Assembly (NCBI RefSeq): GCF_039536205.1
Contig: NZ_BAAAYL010000001.1
Location: 5,952,001 to 6,016,000 of the forward strand
Source of the DNA: Streptomyces sannanensis
GTDB taxonomy: Bacteria; Actinomycetota; Actinomycetes; Streptomycetales; Streptomycetaceae
Direction: 5' to 3'
Length of the DNA stretch: 64,000 nt
In this document: positions 36,132 through 44,152 of the stretch, in pieces
How the letters are laid out: each line of letters begins with the position of its first letter
How positions within the stretch are numbered: the first letter of the stretch is position 1
The notes under the pieces: generated by a model
The model's database searches: none
Seen by the model: only the letters and a program-made list of their open reading frames with translations
Told to the model about the DNA's origin: nothing
Translations under genes and position numbers: made by a program

Positions 36132-36893
36132 CTACCGTCGGCGTACCCGCCTTCGGTTGCTCCCGAGCCCGGACCGGCCCGTCCGGCCCGCGCGTACCCC
36201 ACGACTACGTGGCAACCTCCTCGCGATGTCGCGAAGCTCCTGGAGCGCCTCGTGATCGGGGTGCAGTGAGACCAGGGCGGCTTCGATCGCGTTGCGAAAG
36301 TCGGGCCCCTGCGCGAGCACCGCCTGGGCGAAACCGTCCGGGCCGCTGATCTCCAGCAGTTGGAGCATGCCCTCCGCGACCATGATCAGGGACTCGGTCT
36401 CGGTGAGGTCCTCGGGGGAGAGGAGGTCCCGGCCGGTGAGTGCACCGACGGCGAGGGGCGCCAGCTGTGGGTCGGTGCGCAGCGACCGAACGAGGCGTTC
36501 CCCTTCCCCGTCGGGCAGCGCTGCGAGGAGCGTGTCGAGCATGGCCTGGGCGCGGCTGCGGTAGGGCATGGCGCGTACGGCGTCCAGGAGACGCCGGTGA
36601 GCGGCTTCCGGGCCGCCGTGTGACTCGATCCAGGAGGTCAGTTCGGTGTGGGCGGATTCGGGGTCGTAGTGCTCGGCGAGGGTGCCCAGGAGGCCGGCGG
36701 CGGGGGCGTGGGCGAGTTCCCCGACGAGCGGCGCGTCGCGGCCCGAGTCGAGCAGGCGGGCGTGTACGGCCCAAGTGCCCAGGGCGGTCAGGCGGATGAG
36801 TTCCACGGGGCCTTCGGTGAGTTCGGAGATGTCCGGTGCGGGGACGGCGGGCGCGTCGGCGAGCAGCGCGACGACTGTGCCGGTAGTCGAGCG
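36132..36893 (-). pseudogene. Truncated paralogue of the 704-residue protein
   Basis: About 250 codons match the C-terminal third of the protein at 31754-33868 almost line for line: GPVELIRLTALGTWAVHARL, APLVGELAHAPAAGLLGTLA, EHYDPESAHTELTSWIESHG, LLSPEDLTETESLIMVAEGM, and a basic end RRRVRRR. Identity is moderate, so this is a separate family member, not a recent duplication. The first two thirds are missing; near 36893 the sequence meets a WD40 remnant on the opposite strand head-to-head. The frame is open but has no start signal. Confidence 0.7.
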
Positions 36894-36899
36894 CCGCGG

Positions 36900-37644
36900 C
36901 CACCGCGAACTCGTCCACCGTGCCCACGCCCTGCGTCCGCCCGGCCCACTGCGCGAGCCGGCCGACGAGTCCTGGTCTCCCGAGGGCAGCCGTATCGCCA
37001 CAGGCGACCACGACGGCACGGTGCGCGTGTGGGCACCCCGTACCGGTACAGAACTCATCTCCCTGACCGGGCACCAGGACTGGGTTGGCCGCATCGCATG
37101 GGCTCCCAGCGGCCGATTCCTCGCCAGCGCCTCCGACGACCGTACGTGCCGGCTGTGGGACGTGGCCGAGAGCCGCCAGCTCACCGTTCTTCGCGGCCAC
37201 GACAACTACGTGGACGACATCGCCTGGTCCCCGGACGAGGGACGCATCGCCACAGCCTCCGGGGACTGGACGGCCGCAGTGTGGGACGCGGTCACGGGCC
37301 GCCGCATCGAGGTCCTGAAGGGGCATGAGGGACGCGTCCGCGCCGTCGACTGGTCACCCGACGGCCGGCTCATCGCCACTGGCTCGGACGATCGCACGGT
37401 ACGCATCTGGTCGTCCGACACCTTCGAGGAGATCTCGATCGTCGGGGTCCACCAGGACAAGGTGGCCTCGGTCGCCTGGTCCCGGGACGGGACCCGCCTG
37501 CTCACGGCCTCCTTCGACGGCACGTCTCGGGTGTGGCCCGCCGACCCCGACTTCGACCGCCTGGAGGCGGGTGCCCGAGGCCGGGTCTTCCGGGTGCTCA
37601 GCGAGGATGAGCGACGGCACCACATGCTGCCGCTCGCCCCGTAG
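36900..37644 (+). pseudogene. WD40-repeat protein, 5'-truncated
   Basis: Five WD40 blades are present (GTVRVWAP, RTCRLWDV, WTAAVWDA, RTVRIWSS, GTSRVWPA), each preceded by an H/D-rich strand such as LTGHQDWVGRIAWAPSGRFL. The end DRLEAGARGRVFRVLSEDER looks natural. The front is lost: the frame becomes unlike protein before ESWSPEGSRIATGDHDG near 36970. Full-length relatives in Streptomyces carry a sensor or NTPase domain upstream of the propeller, sometimes in signalling or defence proteins. This copy has no start of its own. Confidence 0.65.
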
Positions 37645-37947
37645 TCACAGCACCTGCTCCTCGACCGTACGGTCGTCGGTGCGCACCAGGTAGTCGTCCG
37701 GGTCGAGTCCCATGGCCTTGCGCGCGGGAGAGGCCCAGTACAGCGCGTTGCGCTCCTCGAACGTCTCGGGCCCGTCGTACGAGACGAGCCAGACGAATTG
37801 GTTACGCTCCCGGTCGAGCCAGGCCCCACCGATGATGAACCCCAACTCCAGGCGCAGCGGCACGATTTCCGCCCGCCACCGCTCCACCCACTCGTCGAGC
37901 AGGCCGTCCCGGACGGTGTAGGTGCGCAGCTGGGTGGTCCTGGGCAT
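37645..37947 (-). CDS. NIPSNAP-family protein
   Basis: A complete 100-residue dimeric alpha/beta-barrel domain: TQLRTYTVRDGLLDEWVERW, FIIGGAWLDRERNQFVWLVS, and ETFEERNALYWASPARKAMG are typical NIPSNAP features. The biochemical role of bacterial members is unknown; ligand binding or a small-molecule enzyme is assumed. GGAGGG at good spacing precedes ATG 37947. Its stop abuts the WD40 remnant on the other strand. It is probably the only intact gene between 35.5 and 38 kb. Confidence 0.85.
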   Translation of the reverse strand: MPRTTQLRTYTVRDGLLDEWVERWRAEIVPLRLELGFIIGGAWLDRERNQFVWLVSYDGPETFEERNALYWASPARKAMGLDPDDYLVRTDDRTVEEQVL

Positions 37948-38122
37948 GTGAGGGTCCCTCCTGAGTGTTGCCTCGCCGCGGAACGCAGGCTATGCGGCGG
38001 GAGCGACTGACGGCAGGAATCGGCGGTCTCGGCGTACGGCTGCGGGAGGCAGACGTACCAGCGGGCCGCGTCTTCCCTCATGGCACGCTTCTGGGACCGC
38101 ACCCGCCGCCGCTCCGAGGTAC

Positions 38123-38140
38123 ATCTGAAGTAGTTCAGAT
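38123..38140 (+). promoter_or_regulatory. Palindrome before the Phd-like antitoxin
   Basis: ATCTGAA-GTAG-TTCAGAT is a perfect inverted repeat with 7-bp arms, 12 bp before the ATG. It is well placed for autorepression by the antitoxin and may overlap the -10 region. Confidence 0.6.
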
Positions 38141-38151
38141 ATCATCGTGGT

Positions 38152-38616
38152 ATGGCGGTGCAGACTTTCTCCTACAGTGCATTCCTGCGGGGCCCCGCGA
38201 AGGTGCTCCCTTCCCTCGACGACGCCGACGTGATACTCGAGCGTCGCGACGAGGAGAACCTCGTCCTCATGCGCGCCGAGCGCTTCGAGGCCACCGCCGA
38301 CAGCCTGCGGGTCGCGGCGCGCGCGCTCGCTGTGCTGGCCCGGCGGGACCGAGACCTGGCCCAGGAGCTGCTGGCCCAGGAGCTGCCTTGGATGCACTGG
38401 CTTCCGGCGGAGGAGCGTGCCGAGTGCGTGCGAGAGCTCCTTGCGGACCTCGCGGCAGGCGCGGAGACCGGCCTGCTGCTGCCCTTCGCCCGTAATCTCG
38501 CCTCCTGGCGTACCACCGCCGAGGTGTGGTCCGACCCGCAGCTCGCCCACGAACTGCAGGGACCGTTCCCCGGCGACGGACCCGAGCTGAACCGGCCCTT
38601 CTCGGAGACGTCATGA
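38152..38616 (+). CDS. Phd/YefM-like antitoxin
   Basis: 154 residues. The N-terminus (VQTFSYSAFLRGPAKVLPSL, ILERRDEENLVLMRAERFEA) has the Phd/YefM pattern of a short DNA-binding sheet. A long helical region (LAQELLAQELPWMHWLPAEE) should wrap the toxin. It is longer than typical Phd (about 80 residues). No good ribosome-binding site is visible, so translation may be leaderless. The stop overlaps the next ATG (ATGA), as in co-translated toxin-antitoxin pairs. The gene looks intact, while its toxin is frameshifted. Confidence 0.7.
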   Translation: MAVQTFSYSAFLRGPAKVLPSLDDADVILERRDEENLVLMRAERFEATADSLRVAARALAVLARRDRDLAQELLAQELPWMHWLPAEERAECVRELLADLAAGAETGLLLPFARNLASWRTTAEVWSDPQLAHELQGPFPGDGPELNRPFSETS

Positions 38617-38964
38617 GCAGCCGCGGGGAGGAGTTGTCGCGGCCCCGCCCATGGAGGGGTGCGCGCCGCCGACCGCCAGGCGTACACCGGTGGGCAGCAG
38701 CTGCTGGCACAGGTCCCGGAGAACCTGGACCGGGCGTGGGTCGCGATCACTTCCGAGCCCAGACGCGTCGGCCAGCGTCAGCACCCGCTCAAGGGGACGC
38801 CGGGCATGGTGAAGGTCGGCAGTGCCACGCTGGAGCAGTTCCAGTACGAGGTGACTGGGGGCGGCCGGATCTGGTACGCGATCGACGATGAGTGCCGCAC
38901 CCTGTGGATCACCAGAGCAGGGACCGGCCACCCCATACAGACAGACACCCGCGGTCGCCGGTAG
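38613..38964 (+). pseudogene. RelE/ParE-like toxin, single-base frameshift
   Basis: Translation from ATG 38613 gives SSRGEELSRPRPWRG and then nonsense. The real body is one frame over: VRAADRQAYTGGQQLLAQVP, NLDRAWVAITSEPRRVGQRQ, GGGRIWYAIDDECRTLWITR, a RelE-superfamily toxin ending TDTRGRR. Removing one G from the run at 38656-38659 (AGGGG) restores a single 116-residue frame. GTG 38659 could start a shorter product but has no separate ribosome-binding site. The shift is either real inactivation, with the antitoxin kept, or a homopolymer sequencing error. Confidence 0.7.
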
Positions 38965-38966
38965 CC

Positions 38967-39441
38967 GCATGGCGCGTGCCCTGGCCCGCCGGTGCCCTTC
39001 CAGTTCGCTCACCGTGCTCGGCGACCTGGCACAGGCCTCAGGGTCGCACGCCTACCAGTCCTGGCGCGAGCTGGTCCCCCTGCTGTCCACGAACGGCTGC
39101 GGCATCGCCTCCTCGCCGAGCTCTGGGAGTCCGGTGAACCCGAGGATGGCAGCACCGCGGACGTCATCCGCACCAACGACACCGGCACCCACCTCTTCGA
39201 AGCGCTGCACGCCGAGCAGCCGACCTACGTGGATCTGAGAGAGGCAGCGACCCGCACGACGGAAGTCCGCTTCGCGCTCGACCGTACGATCGACCGAATC
39301 TTCCTCGTATGTGCGGCCGCACCGGTCGAGCCGTGGGCAATCGAAGCCATCGAAGGTGCCTTCGACGTCTCCGTGATCTGGTGGGGCGACGGAAGCTGGC
39401 AGGGAGCCGAAGTCCATACGGTTGTGCCGGGCCGGGGATGA
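38967..39441 (+). pseudogene. Degraded second HelD-like helicase
   Basis: Two pieces of a relative of the 2544-5933 gene remain. Frame one has ARALARRCPSSSLTVLGDLA and QASGSHAYQSWRELVPLL, the segment after Walker B. After a shift near 39105 comes the C-terminal domain: LWESGEPEDGSTADVIRTND, TYVDLREAATRTTEVRFALD, IDRIFLVCAAAPVEPWAIEA, FDVSVIWW. Some 500 residues between them are deleted. The match of its end to the end of the intact protein shows that the C-terminal extension is a shared domain. Confidence 0.75.
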
Positions 39442-39669
39442 CCCTCCCCGCTCGCGACTTCCATGAACTGGGCACACCCGCCTGGTATGGACGTTTGGCG
39501 GCACGCCGGTCGTCCGGCGGCACCATTGAGGGCTGTGAACCGGACGCTGAGCGCCGTCAGCCTGCTCCGAGGCGAGCAGGACCTGTGGTTCGTCGAAGCG
39601 TGCCTCGACGCCTGTCACCTCGGTGTGGCCAGGGGCAGCTTCGCCCGCCTCGTGCCGGGCGTTCCAAGG

Positions 39670-39760
39670 CGGAGGGGGCAGGATTCGAACCTGCGTGGGC
39701 CTTGCGGCCCGACCGTGAGCTGAGCTCGGGTCCCCGATAAGCCACTCCGGGCACCCCTCC
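39670..39760 (-). tRNA. Class II tRNA or tRNA-like gene, anticodon not assignable
   Basis: The minus strand folds as a tRNA with a perfect 7-bp acceptor (GGAGGGG/CCCCTCC), D-stem CCCG/CGGG, a 5-bp variable-arm stem GGGCC-GCAA-GGCCC and a perfect T-arm GCAGG-TTCGAAT-CCTGC. Discriminator G and the long arm fit serine-type (or Sec) tRNAs, and CC follows the discriminator. The anticodon region GACCCGAGCTCAGCTCACGG does not form a 5-bp stem with a 7-nt loop. It contains GCTCA in tandem and would pair GAGC/GCTC around TCA. It may be a decayed serine tRNA or an unusual tRNA-like RNA. Confidence 0.65.
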
Positions 39761-40041
39761 TGGTCCCGGCCGGGTTTCCCTCGGCCGTTCACATCAATTA
39801 CTGTGCCAGACCCGGCTGATGGGCTGCTGACTTCCGGCTGACGCCGCAGTGCGCCGCCTGCACCAGTTGGACCTCCGCTCGGCGCAGGCGGCAGACGGCG
39901 ACGCGGATGACGTGATCAGGCGAGGGCGCCCAACCTCGATGCCGGCGAAGGTGAGCGCATGGGCGTGCCGCGAACGGCCTTCTCCCATGCGCGCGACCGC
40001 TCGGGCAGAACCACAGCCCGGTCAGCGGGGGTTTTCCCATC

Positions 40042-40278
40042 ATGCCGTCCATGAGCGACCAGCAGCAGGGGCAGGACGAGGCCGGGCGGACCCCGCGGCA
40101 GGCCGGGATCGCCGCGTTCGTCACGGGCCTCGTCGTCACCCTCGGCTTCTTCGCCTTCTTCCCCGGACTGCCGCACGTCATCGACTGGGGTGCCATCCTG
40201 CTCTCCCTCGCAGTCGGGGGTATCGCACGCTGGGCCTGTCGAGCCTGGCTGACGAAGAGGAGTGCCGACCGCCTGTGA
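40042..40278 (+). CDS. Small two-TM membrane protein
   Basis: 78 residues. After a polar start (SMSDQQQGQDEAGRTPRQ) come two hydrophobic helices, AAFVTGLVVTLGFFAFF and GAILLSLAVGGIARWAC, and a basic end, so both termini are predicted in the cytoplasm. The family is not recognised. It stands alone between the tRNA-like gene and a hydrolase gene. Confidence 0.6.
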   Translation: MPSMSDQQQGQDEAGRTPRQAGIAAFVTGLVVTLGFFAFFPGLPHVIDWGAILLSLAVGGIARWACRAWLTKRSADRL

Positions 40279-40356
40279 GCGGTGGCGGCCCGGTCAGCGG
40301 CCGCTTAGCGTGTGAGAGGCAGCAACATCAACCACTGAGCGAAATGGTGCGTCGCC

Positions 40357-41055
40357 ATGCCTGACAGGCCGGCTGTTGTCCTGGTGCACGGTTTCTGGGG
40401 CGGAGCCGCCCACTGGGCGAAGGTCATCATCGAGTTGCGCGACCGCGGCTTCGAGTCGGTCTTCGCCGTGGAGAACCCGCTCACCTCCCTGGCCGACGAC
40501 GCCGAGAACACCCGAATGATGGTCCGGCAGGTGGGCGGTCCCGTGCTGCTCGTGGGGCACTCCTACGGCGGCGCGGTCATCACGGAGGCGGGTGACCTGC
40601 CGAATGTCGTCGGGCTGGTCTACGTCGCCGCGTTCGCGCCCGATGCGGGGGAGAGCCCCGGGCAGCTCAGCCAGGAGATGCCGCCCGCTGCCGTCGACAG
40701 TCTCACCGCCGACTCCGACGGCCACCTGTGGATCAAGCGCGACAAGTTCCATGAGAGCTTCGGCCAGGACCTGACCGACGACGAGGCCCTGGTCATGTCC
40801 GTCACCCAGAAGGCCCCAATGGCCACGACCTTCGGGGACACCGTGACTGCACCGGCCTGGCGGGCCAAGCCGACCTGGTACCAGGTGTCGAAGCAGGACC
40901 ACATGATCGACCCGGACAACGAACGGCGCATGGCCCGGCGGATGGGACCCCGTAGAGTCGTCGAACTCGACGCGAGCCACGCCTCGTTGGCTTCGCAGCC
41001 GGTCGCGGTCGCCGACCTGATCGAAGCGGCGGCGAACGAGGTCGCCGGCCGGTAG
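40357..41055 (+). CDS. Alpha/beta hydrolase
   Basis: 232 residues with the oxyanion motif VLVHGFWGGAAHW, the nucleophile elbow LVGHSYGGAVI (Ser), and a C-terminal His in DASHASLASQP. The substrate is unknown; these compact cofactor-free hydrolases act on esters or lactones. ATG 40357 is the only sensible start. It resembles the second hydrolase at 46341 in size and layout but is not a close copy. Confidence 0.85.
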   Translation: MPDRPAVVLVHGFWGGAAHWAKVIIELRDRGFESVFAVENPLTSLADDAENTRMMVRQVGGPVLLVGHSYGGAVITEAGDLPNVVGLVYVAAFAPDAGESPGQLSQEMPPAAVDSLTADSDGHLWIKRDKFHESFGQDLTDDEALVMSVTQKAPMATTFGDTVTAPAWRAKPTWYQVSKQDHMIDPDNERRMARRMGPRRVVELDASHASLASQPVAVADLIEAAANEVAGR

Positions 41056-41275
41056 CGGTGCCGCGCCGGGCTCAGGCGCATGACAGTGCGCCAGCTCTCG
41101 TACGGGTGAACCGGCGACCACAGGCGGACGACTCCCCAAGGATCAAAATGTGTGGCCACCGCATGAACATCGGTGGCCTGCCGTGCGTACACCTGTACGG
41201 TCCGACGCGAGCACACCAGCCGTGCCGCTCAGGTCTGCGTCGCACCCCCTTGCAATGAATCCTGAAGGAGAGTTC

Positions 41276-42526
41276 GTGAATTCGCTGACGATCCGCACGG
41301 CCATGGTGGCTGTCGGCACCACCGCGCTGCTGGCCACCGCCGTCGCGGCCCCGCCGGTATCCGCGGCGCCCGCCGAGGGGCGTTCCTCGGTGGCACTCGA
41401 CTGGTACGACACCACGGCCGCGACCGTCGCGGCGGCCGGAGCCCCGACGCCGGTCACCAACAGCCGTACCTGGGCGATCAGCTGGCTGGCCGCGGCCCGT
41501 GCGACCCGGGCCGTCCCCCACGGTGTCAACCACCGTGAGTACCAGGACGCGGCGCTGGCCTCCGCTGTGCACGACGCGCTGGTGGTACTGGCCCCGGCCC
41601 GTACCGAGCAGCTGAACGCGGCTCTGCACGAAACCCTCGACGGGATCCCGGACGGCGCGGCCGAGGACCGGGGTGTGGCCGAGGGCAGTCGCCAGGCCCG
41701 TCTCGCCCTGGCCTCGCGGGAGGGCGACGGCCTCGACCCGGCGTCGTCGAACGCGCCGTTCCCCGTGCCGCCGGCCGCGCCGGGTGTGTGGCAGCCGACG
41801 CCGCCCTCGTACAGCCCGGCCATCCAGTACGGCAACCGCCTCGCCAAGCCCTTCGTACTGCGCAGCGCCGACCAGTTCCGGCTCGGCCCGCCGCCCGCGG
41901 TGGGCTCCGACCGCTACAAGGCGGATCTGGCCGAGGTGCGGGCGTACGGCGCCGTGGACAGCACCAAGCGCACCGCCTGCCAGACGGAGACCGCCACCTT
42001 CTGGGTCGGCCCCTCCCCGACCATGTGGACCGGGCCGCTGCGGGTCGCGGTGGACCGCGCGCCACAGTCGGCGGCGAAGCGGGCCGAGCTGGTGGCACTG
42101 TTCCATGTCGCGGCCGTGGACACGCAGATCGCCACCTCCGACAGCAAGTACCACTATCAGTCGTGGCGTCCCGTCACCGCCATCCGCACCGGCGACATCG
42201 ACCAGGACCCGACGTGGACGCCGCTGCACGCGACGCCCGCGCACCCGGACTACCCGAGCGGCCACAACACCTTCGCGGGGGCGGGGGAGCAGGTGCTGAA
42301 CACCCTCGTCGGGCGGCACATCGCGCCGTACGAGGTGACCTCCCCCACCGCGCCCGGAGTGACCCGTACGTACACGGACTGGCACGGACTGACCGCCGAC
42401 AACGTCGAGGCGCGGATCCTCTCCGGCATCCACACCCGCTCCGCGGACGAGGCAGGCGTGAAGCTGGGCGCCGACGTGGCCGGGTATGTCCTGAACCACG
42501 CGGACGAGCTGCTGCGACGGCTCTGA
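41276..42526 (+). CDS. Secreted vanadium-dependent haloperoxidase-like (PAP2) protein
   Basis: 416 residues from GTG 41276, with AAGGAG five bases upstream. A signal peptide is visible (IRTAMVAVGTTALLATAVAA, cut near VSAAPA). The vanadate/phosphate pocket of the PAP2/VHPO family is complete: KYHYQSWRPVTAIR (Lys, Arg), HPDYPSGHNTFAGAG (Ser-Gly-His), and EARILSGIHTRSADEAG (Arg and the axial His). Members are vanadium haloperoxidases or acid phosphatases, and sequence alone does not decide which. It is monocistronic and followed by a very strong hairpin. Confidence 0.85.
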   Translation: MNSLTIRTAMVAVGTTALLATAVAAPPVSAAPAEGRSSVALDWYDTTAATVAAAGAPTPVTNSRTWAISWLAAARATRAVPHGVNHREYQDAALASAVHDALVVLAPARTEQLNAALHETLDGIPDGAAEDRGVAEGSRQARLALASREGDGLDPASSNAPFPVPPAAPGVWQPTPPSYSPAIQYGNRLAKPFVLRSADQFRLGPPPAVGSDRYKADLAEVRAYGAVDSTKRTACQTETATFWVGPSPTMWTGPLRVAVDRAPQSAAKRAELVALFHVAAVDTQIATSDSKYHYQSWRPVTAIRTGDIDQDPTWTPLHATPAHPDYPSGHNTFAGAGEQVLNTLVGRHIAPYEVTSPTAPGVTRTYTDWHGLTADNVEARILSGIHTRSADEAGVKLGADVAGYVLNHADELLRRL

Positions 42527-42730
42527 GTTCGGTGTCCGCGCGGTGAACCGGGCCGGCCTGCGCAGCCCGGTGGCCTTCCCGGTCCCGAAGCGCTGACCAC
42601 GGGGTGGCCGTTCCCCGGGGAGCGGCCGCCCCGGGCCGCCTCCGGCACCTGGTACAGCAGTGAGAACCGGGGATGCTGAGGGGAAGCCTGCCGTTCGCCG
42701 TGCAGGAGCAGTGCGGCGCAGCTGACGACC

Positions 42731-42782
42731 GCCGGACGCCGGTGGGTCCTGCCCCGCGGGGCAGGACCCACCGGCGTCCGGC
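42731..42782. terminator. Perfect 26-bp palindrome
   Basis: The 26 bases at 42731-42756 are exactly complementary to 42757-42782; the centre is CCCCG|CGGGG. It begins 205 bp after the haloperoxidase-like stop. It is most simply a strong terminator, but uninterrupted symmetry of this length is uncommon. No gene is seen in 42527-42953. Confidence 0.6.
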
Positions 42783-42953
42783 AGGGGCAAGTTCTCCGCG
42801 AGAGCTCGGCAATATAACTGACAGGTGAGGCGTCGTCAGCAGGGGGTGGGGCCGTCCGCGTGGGCGGGTCGCATAGGGCAGGATGCTGGATCTCGTCGGG
42901 CCGTCATATGCGCCCTGACGTGGCAGTACGGCCCTGAAGCGAACGGTGACACG

Positions 42954-44090
42954 GTGACGACACAGCATGCCCGGCCATTCATGGCGAACGCCTCCGACAT
43001 AGTGCCCGGGACAGGCCTCACACTGCTCGACCAGCCACTCACGGTGCGCGACATGATCGTCGCCGGTGTCGCGGTGGCCGCCGGAGTGATGGCGGGCCTG
43101 CTGTTGCGCGTGGTGCTGCGATGGCTGGGCGAGCGGGCGAGCAGGACGAAGTGGAGCGGGGACGACATCATCGTCGACGCCTTGCGGACGGTGGTCCCGT
43201 GGGCGGCACTGGTGGCCGGCCTGGCCACGGCGGCCGCGACCCTGCCGTTGACCCGGAGCGTCGGCCACACCGTCAATCAGGTGCTGCTCGCCGTGCTCAT
43301 CCTGGTCGCCACGACCACGGCGGCGCGCGTGATCGCCGACCTGGTGCGCACCCTGGCGCTGTCCCGGTCCGGTGTGGCCGGTTCCGCGACCATTTTCGTC
43401 AACATCACCCGTGTCGCCGTGCTGGCGGTGGGCCTCATGGTGCTGCTGCAGACCCTGGGCGTCTCCGTGGCCCCGCTGCTCACCGCACTGGGCGTGGGCG
43501 GCCTTGCGGTCGCGCTGGCGCTGCAGGACACGCTGGCCAACCTGTTCGCGGGCGTGCACATCCTGGCGTCGAGGACGGTGCAGCCCGGCGAGTACATCCG
43601 GCTCGGCAGCGGCGAGGAGGGCTATGTCGTCGACATCAACTGGCGCAACACGGTGGTGCGGACACTGTCGGACAACCTGGTGATCATCCCCAACGCCAAG
43701 CTCGCCGGCACGATCACGACCAACTACCAGCAGCCGGAACAGCAGATGTCGATCCTGGTCCAGGCGAAGGTGGGCTACGGAAGCGACCTCGACCACGTCG
43801 AGCGGGTGACCATCGAGGTGGCCAAGAAGGTGATGACCGAGGTCTCCGGCGGTGTCGCCGAGCACGACCCGGCCGTGCGGTTCCACACGTTCGGCGACTT
43901 CAGCATCAACTTCACCGTGATCCTGCGGGCCGGCGAGTTCAGTGACCAGTACGTGGTCAAGCACGAGTTCATCCGGCGACTTCACCAGCGGTACCGGGCC
44001 GAGGGCATCGAGATCCCCGTTCCGATGCGGAACGTCGTCCTGCACCACCCGGACGAGGCGCGGCTGCCGCGTCAGCGCACGGCCCGGTGA
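42954..44090 (+). CDS. MscS-family mechanosensitive channel
   Basis: 378 residues from GTG 42954 (or 369 from ATG 42981; neither has a convincing ribosome-binding site). Four hydrophobic segments occupy the first ~200 residues. The pore-lining helix is the Gly/Ala-rich LLTALGVGGLAVALALQDTL, followed by the signature ANLFAGVHILASRTVQPGEYI and the beta domain (VVRTLSDNLVIIPNAKLAG). The C-terminal alpha/beta part (FGDFSINFTVILRAGEF) is complete. It opens under membrane tension to release solutes on osmotic downshock. Confidence 0.88.
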   Translation: MTTQHARPFMANASDIVPGTGLTLLDQPLTVRDMIVAGVAVAAGVMAGLLLRVVLRWLGERASRTKWSGDDIIVDALRTVVPWAALVAGLATAAATLPLTRSVGHTVNQVLLAVLILVATTTAARVIADLVRTLALSRSGVAGSATIFVNITRVAVLAVGLMVLLQTLGVSVAPLLTALGVGGLAVALALQDTLANLFAGVHILASRTVQPGEYIRLGSGEEGYVVDINWRNTVVRTLSDNLVIIPNAKLAGTITTNYQQPEQQMSILVQAKVGYGSDLDHVERVTIEVAKKVMTEVSGGVAEHDPAVRFHTFGDFSINFTVILRAGEFSDQYVVKHEFIRRLHQRYRAEGIEIPVPMRNVVLHHPDEARLPRQRTAR

Positions 44091-44093
44091 AAA

Positions 44094-44137
44094 GCCGCCG
44101 CCCCGGGCACGGATGGACCGTGACCCGGGGCGGCGGC
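44094..44137. terminator. Bidirectional terminator between mscS and the lipoprotein gene
   Basis: GCCGCCGCCCCGGG pairs with CCCGGGGCGGCGGC, and inside it CACGG-ATGGA-CCGTG, with one bulged A. The 19-bp stem lies directly between two converging genes. Confidence 0.8.
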
Positions 44138-44152
44138 ATTCCGGCATCGGCC

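Noticed and set aside
39463..39723. 86-codon plus-strand frame ending in RRRGQDSNLRGP
   Set aside because: The end is the familiar false peptide produced by reading across a tRNA gene; the middle part has some natural composition but no start signal or family.
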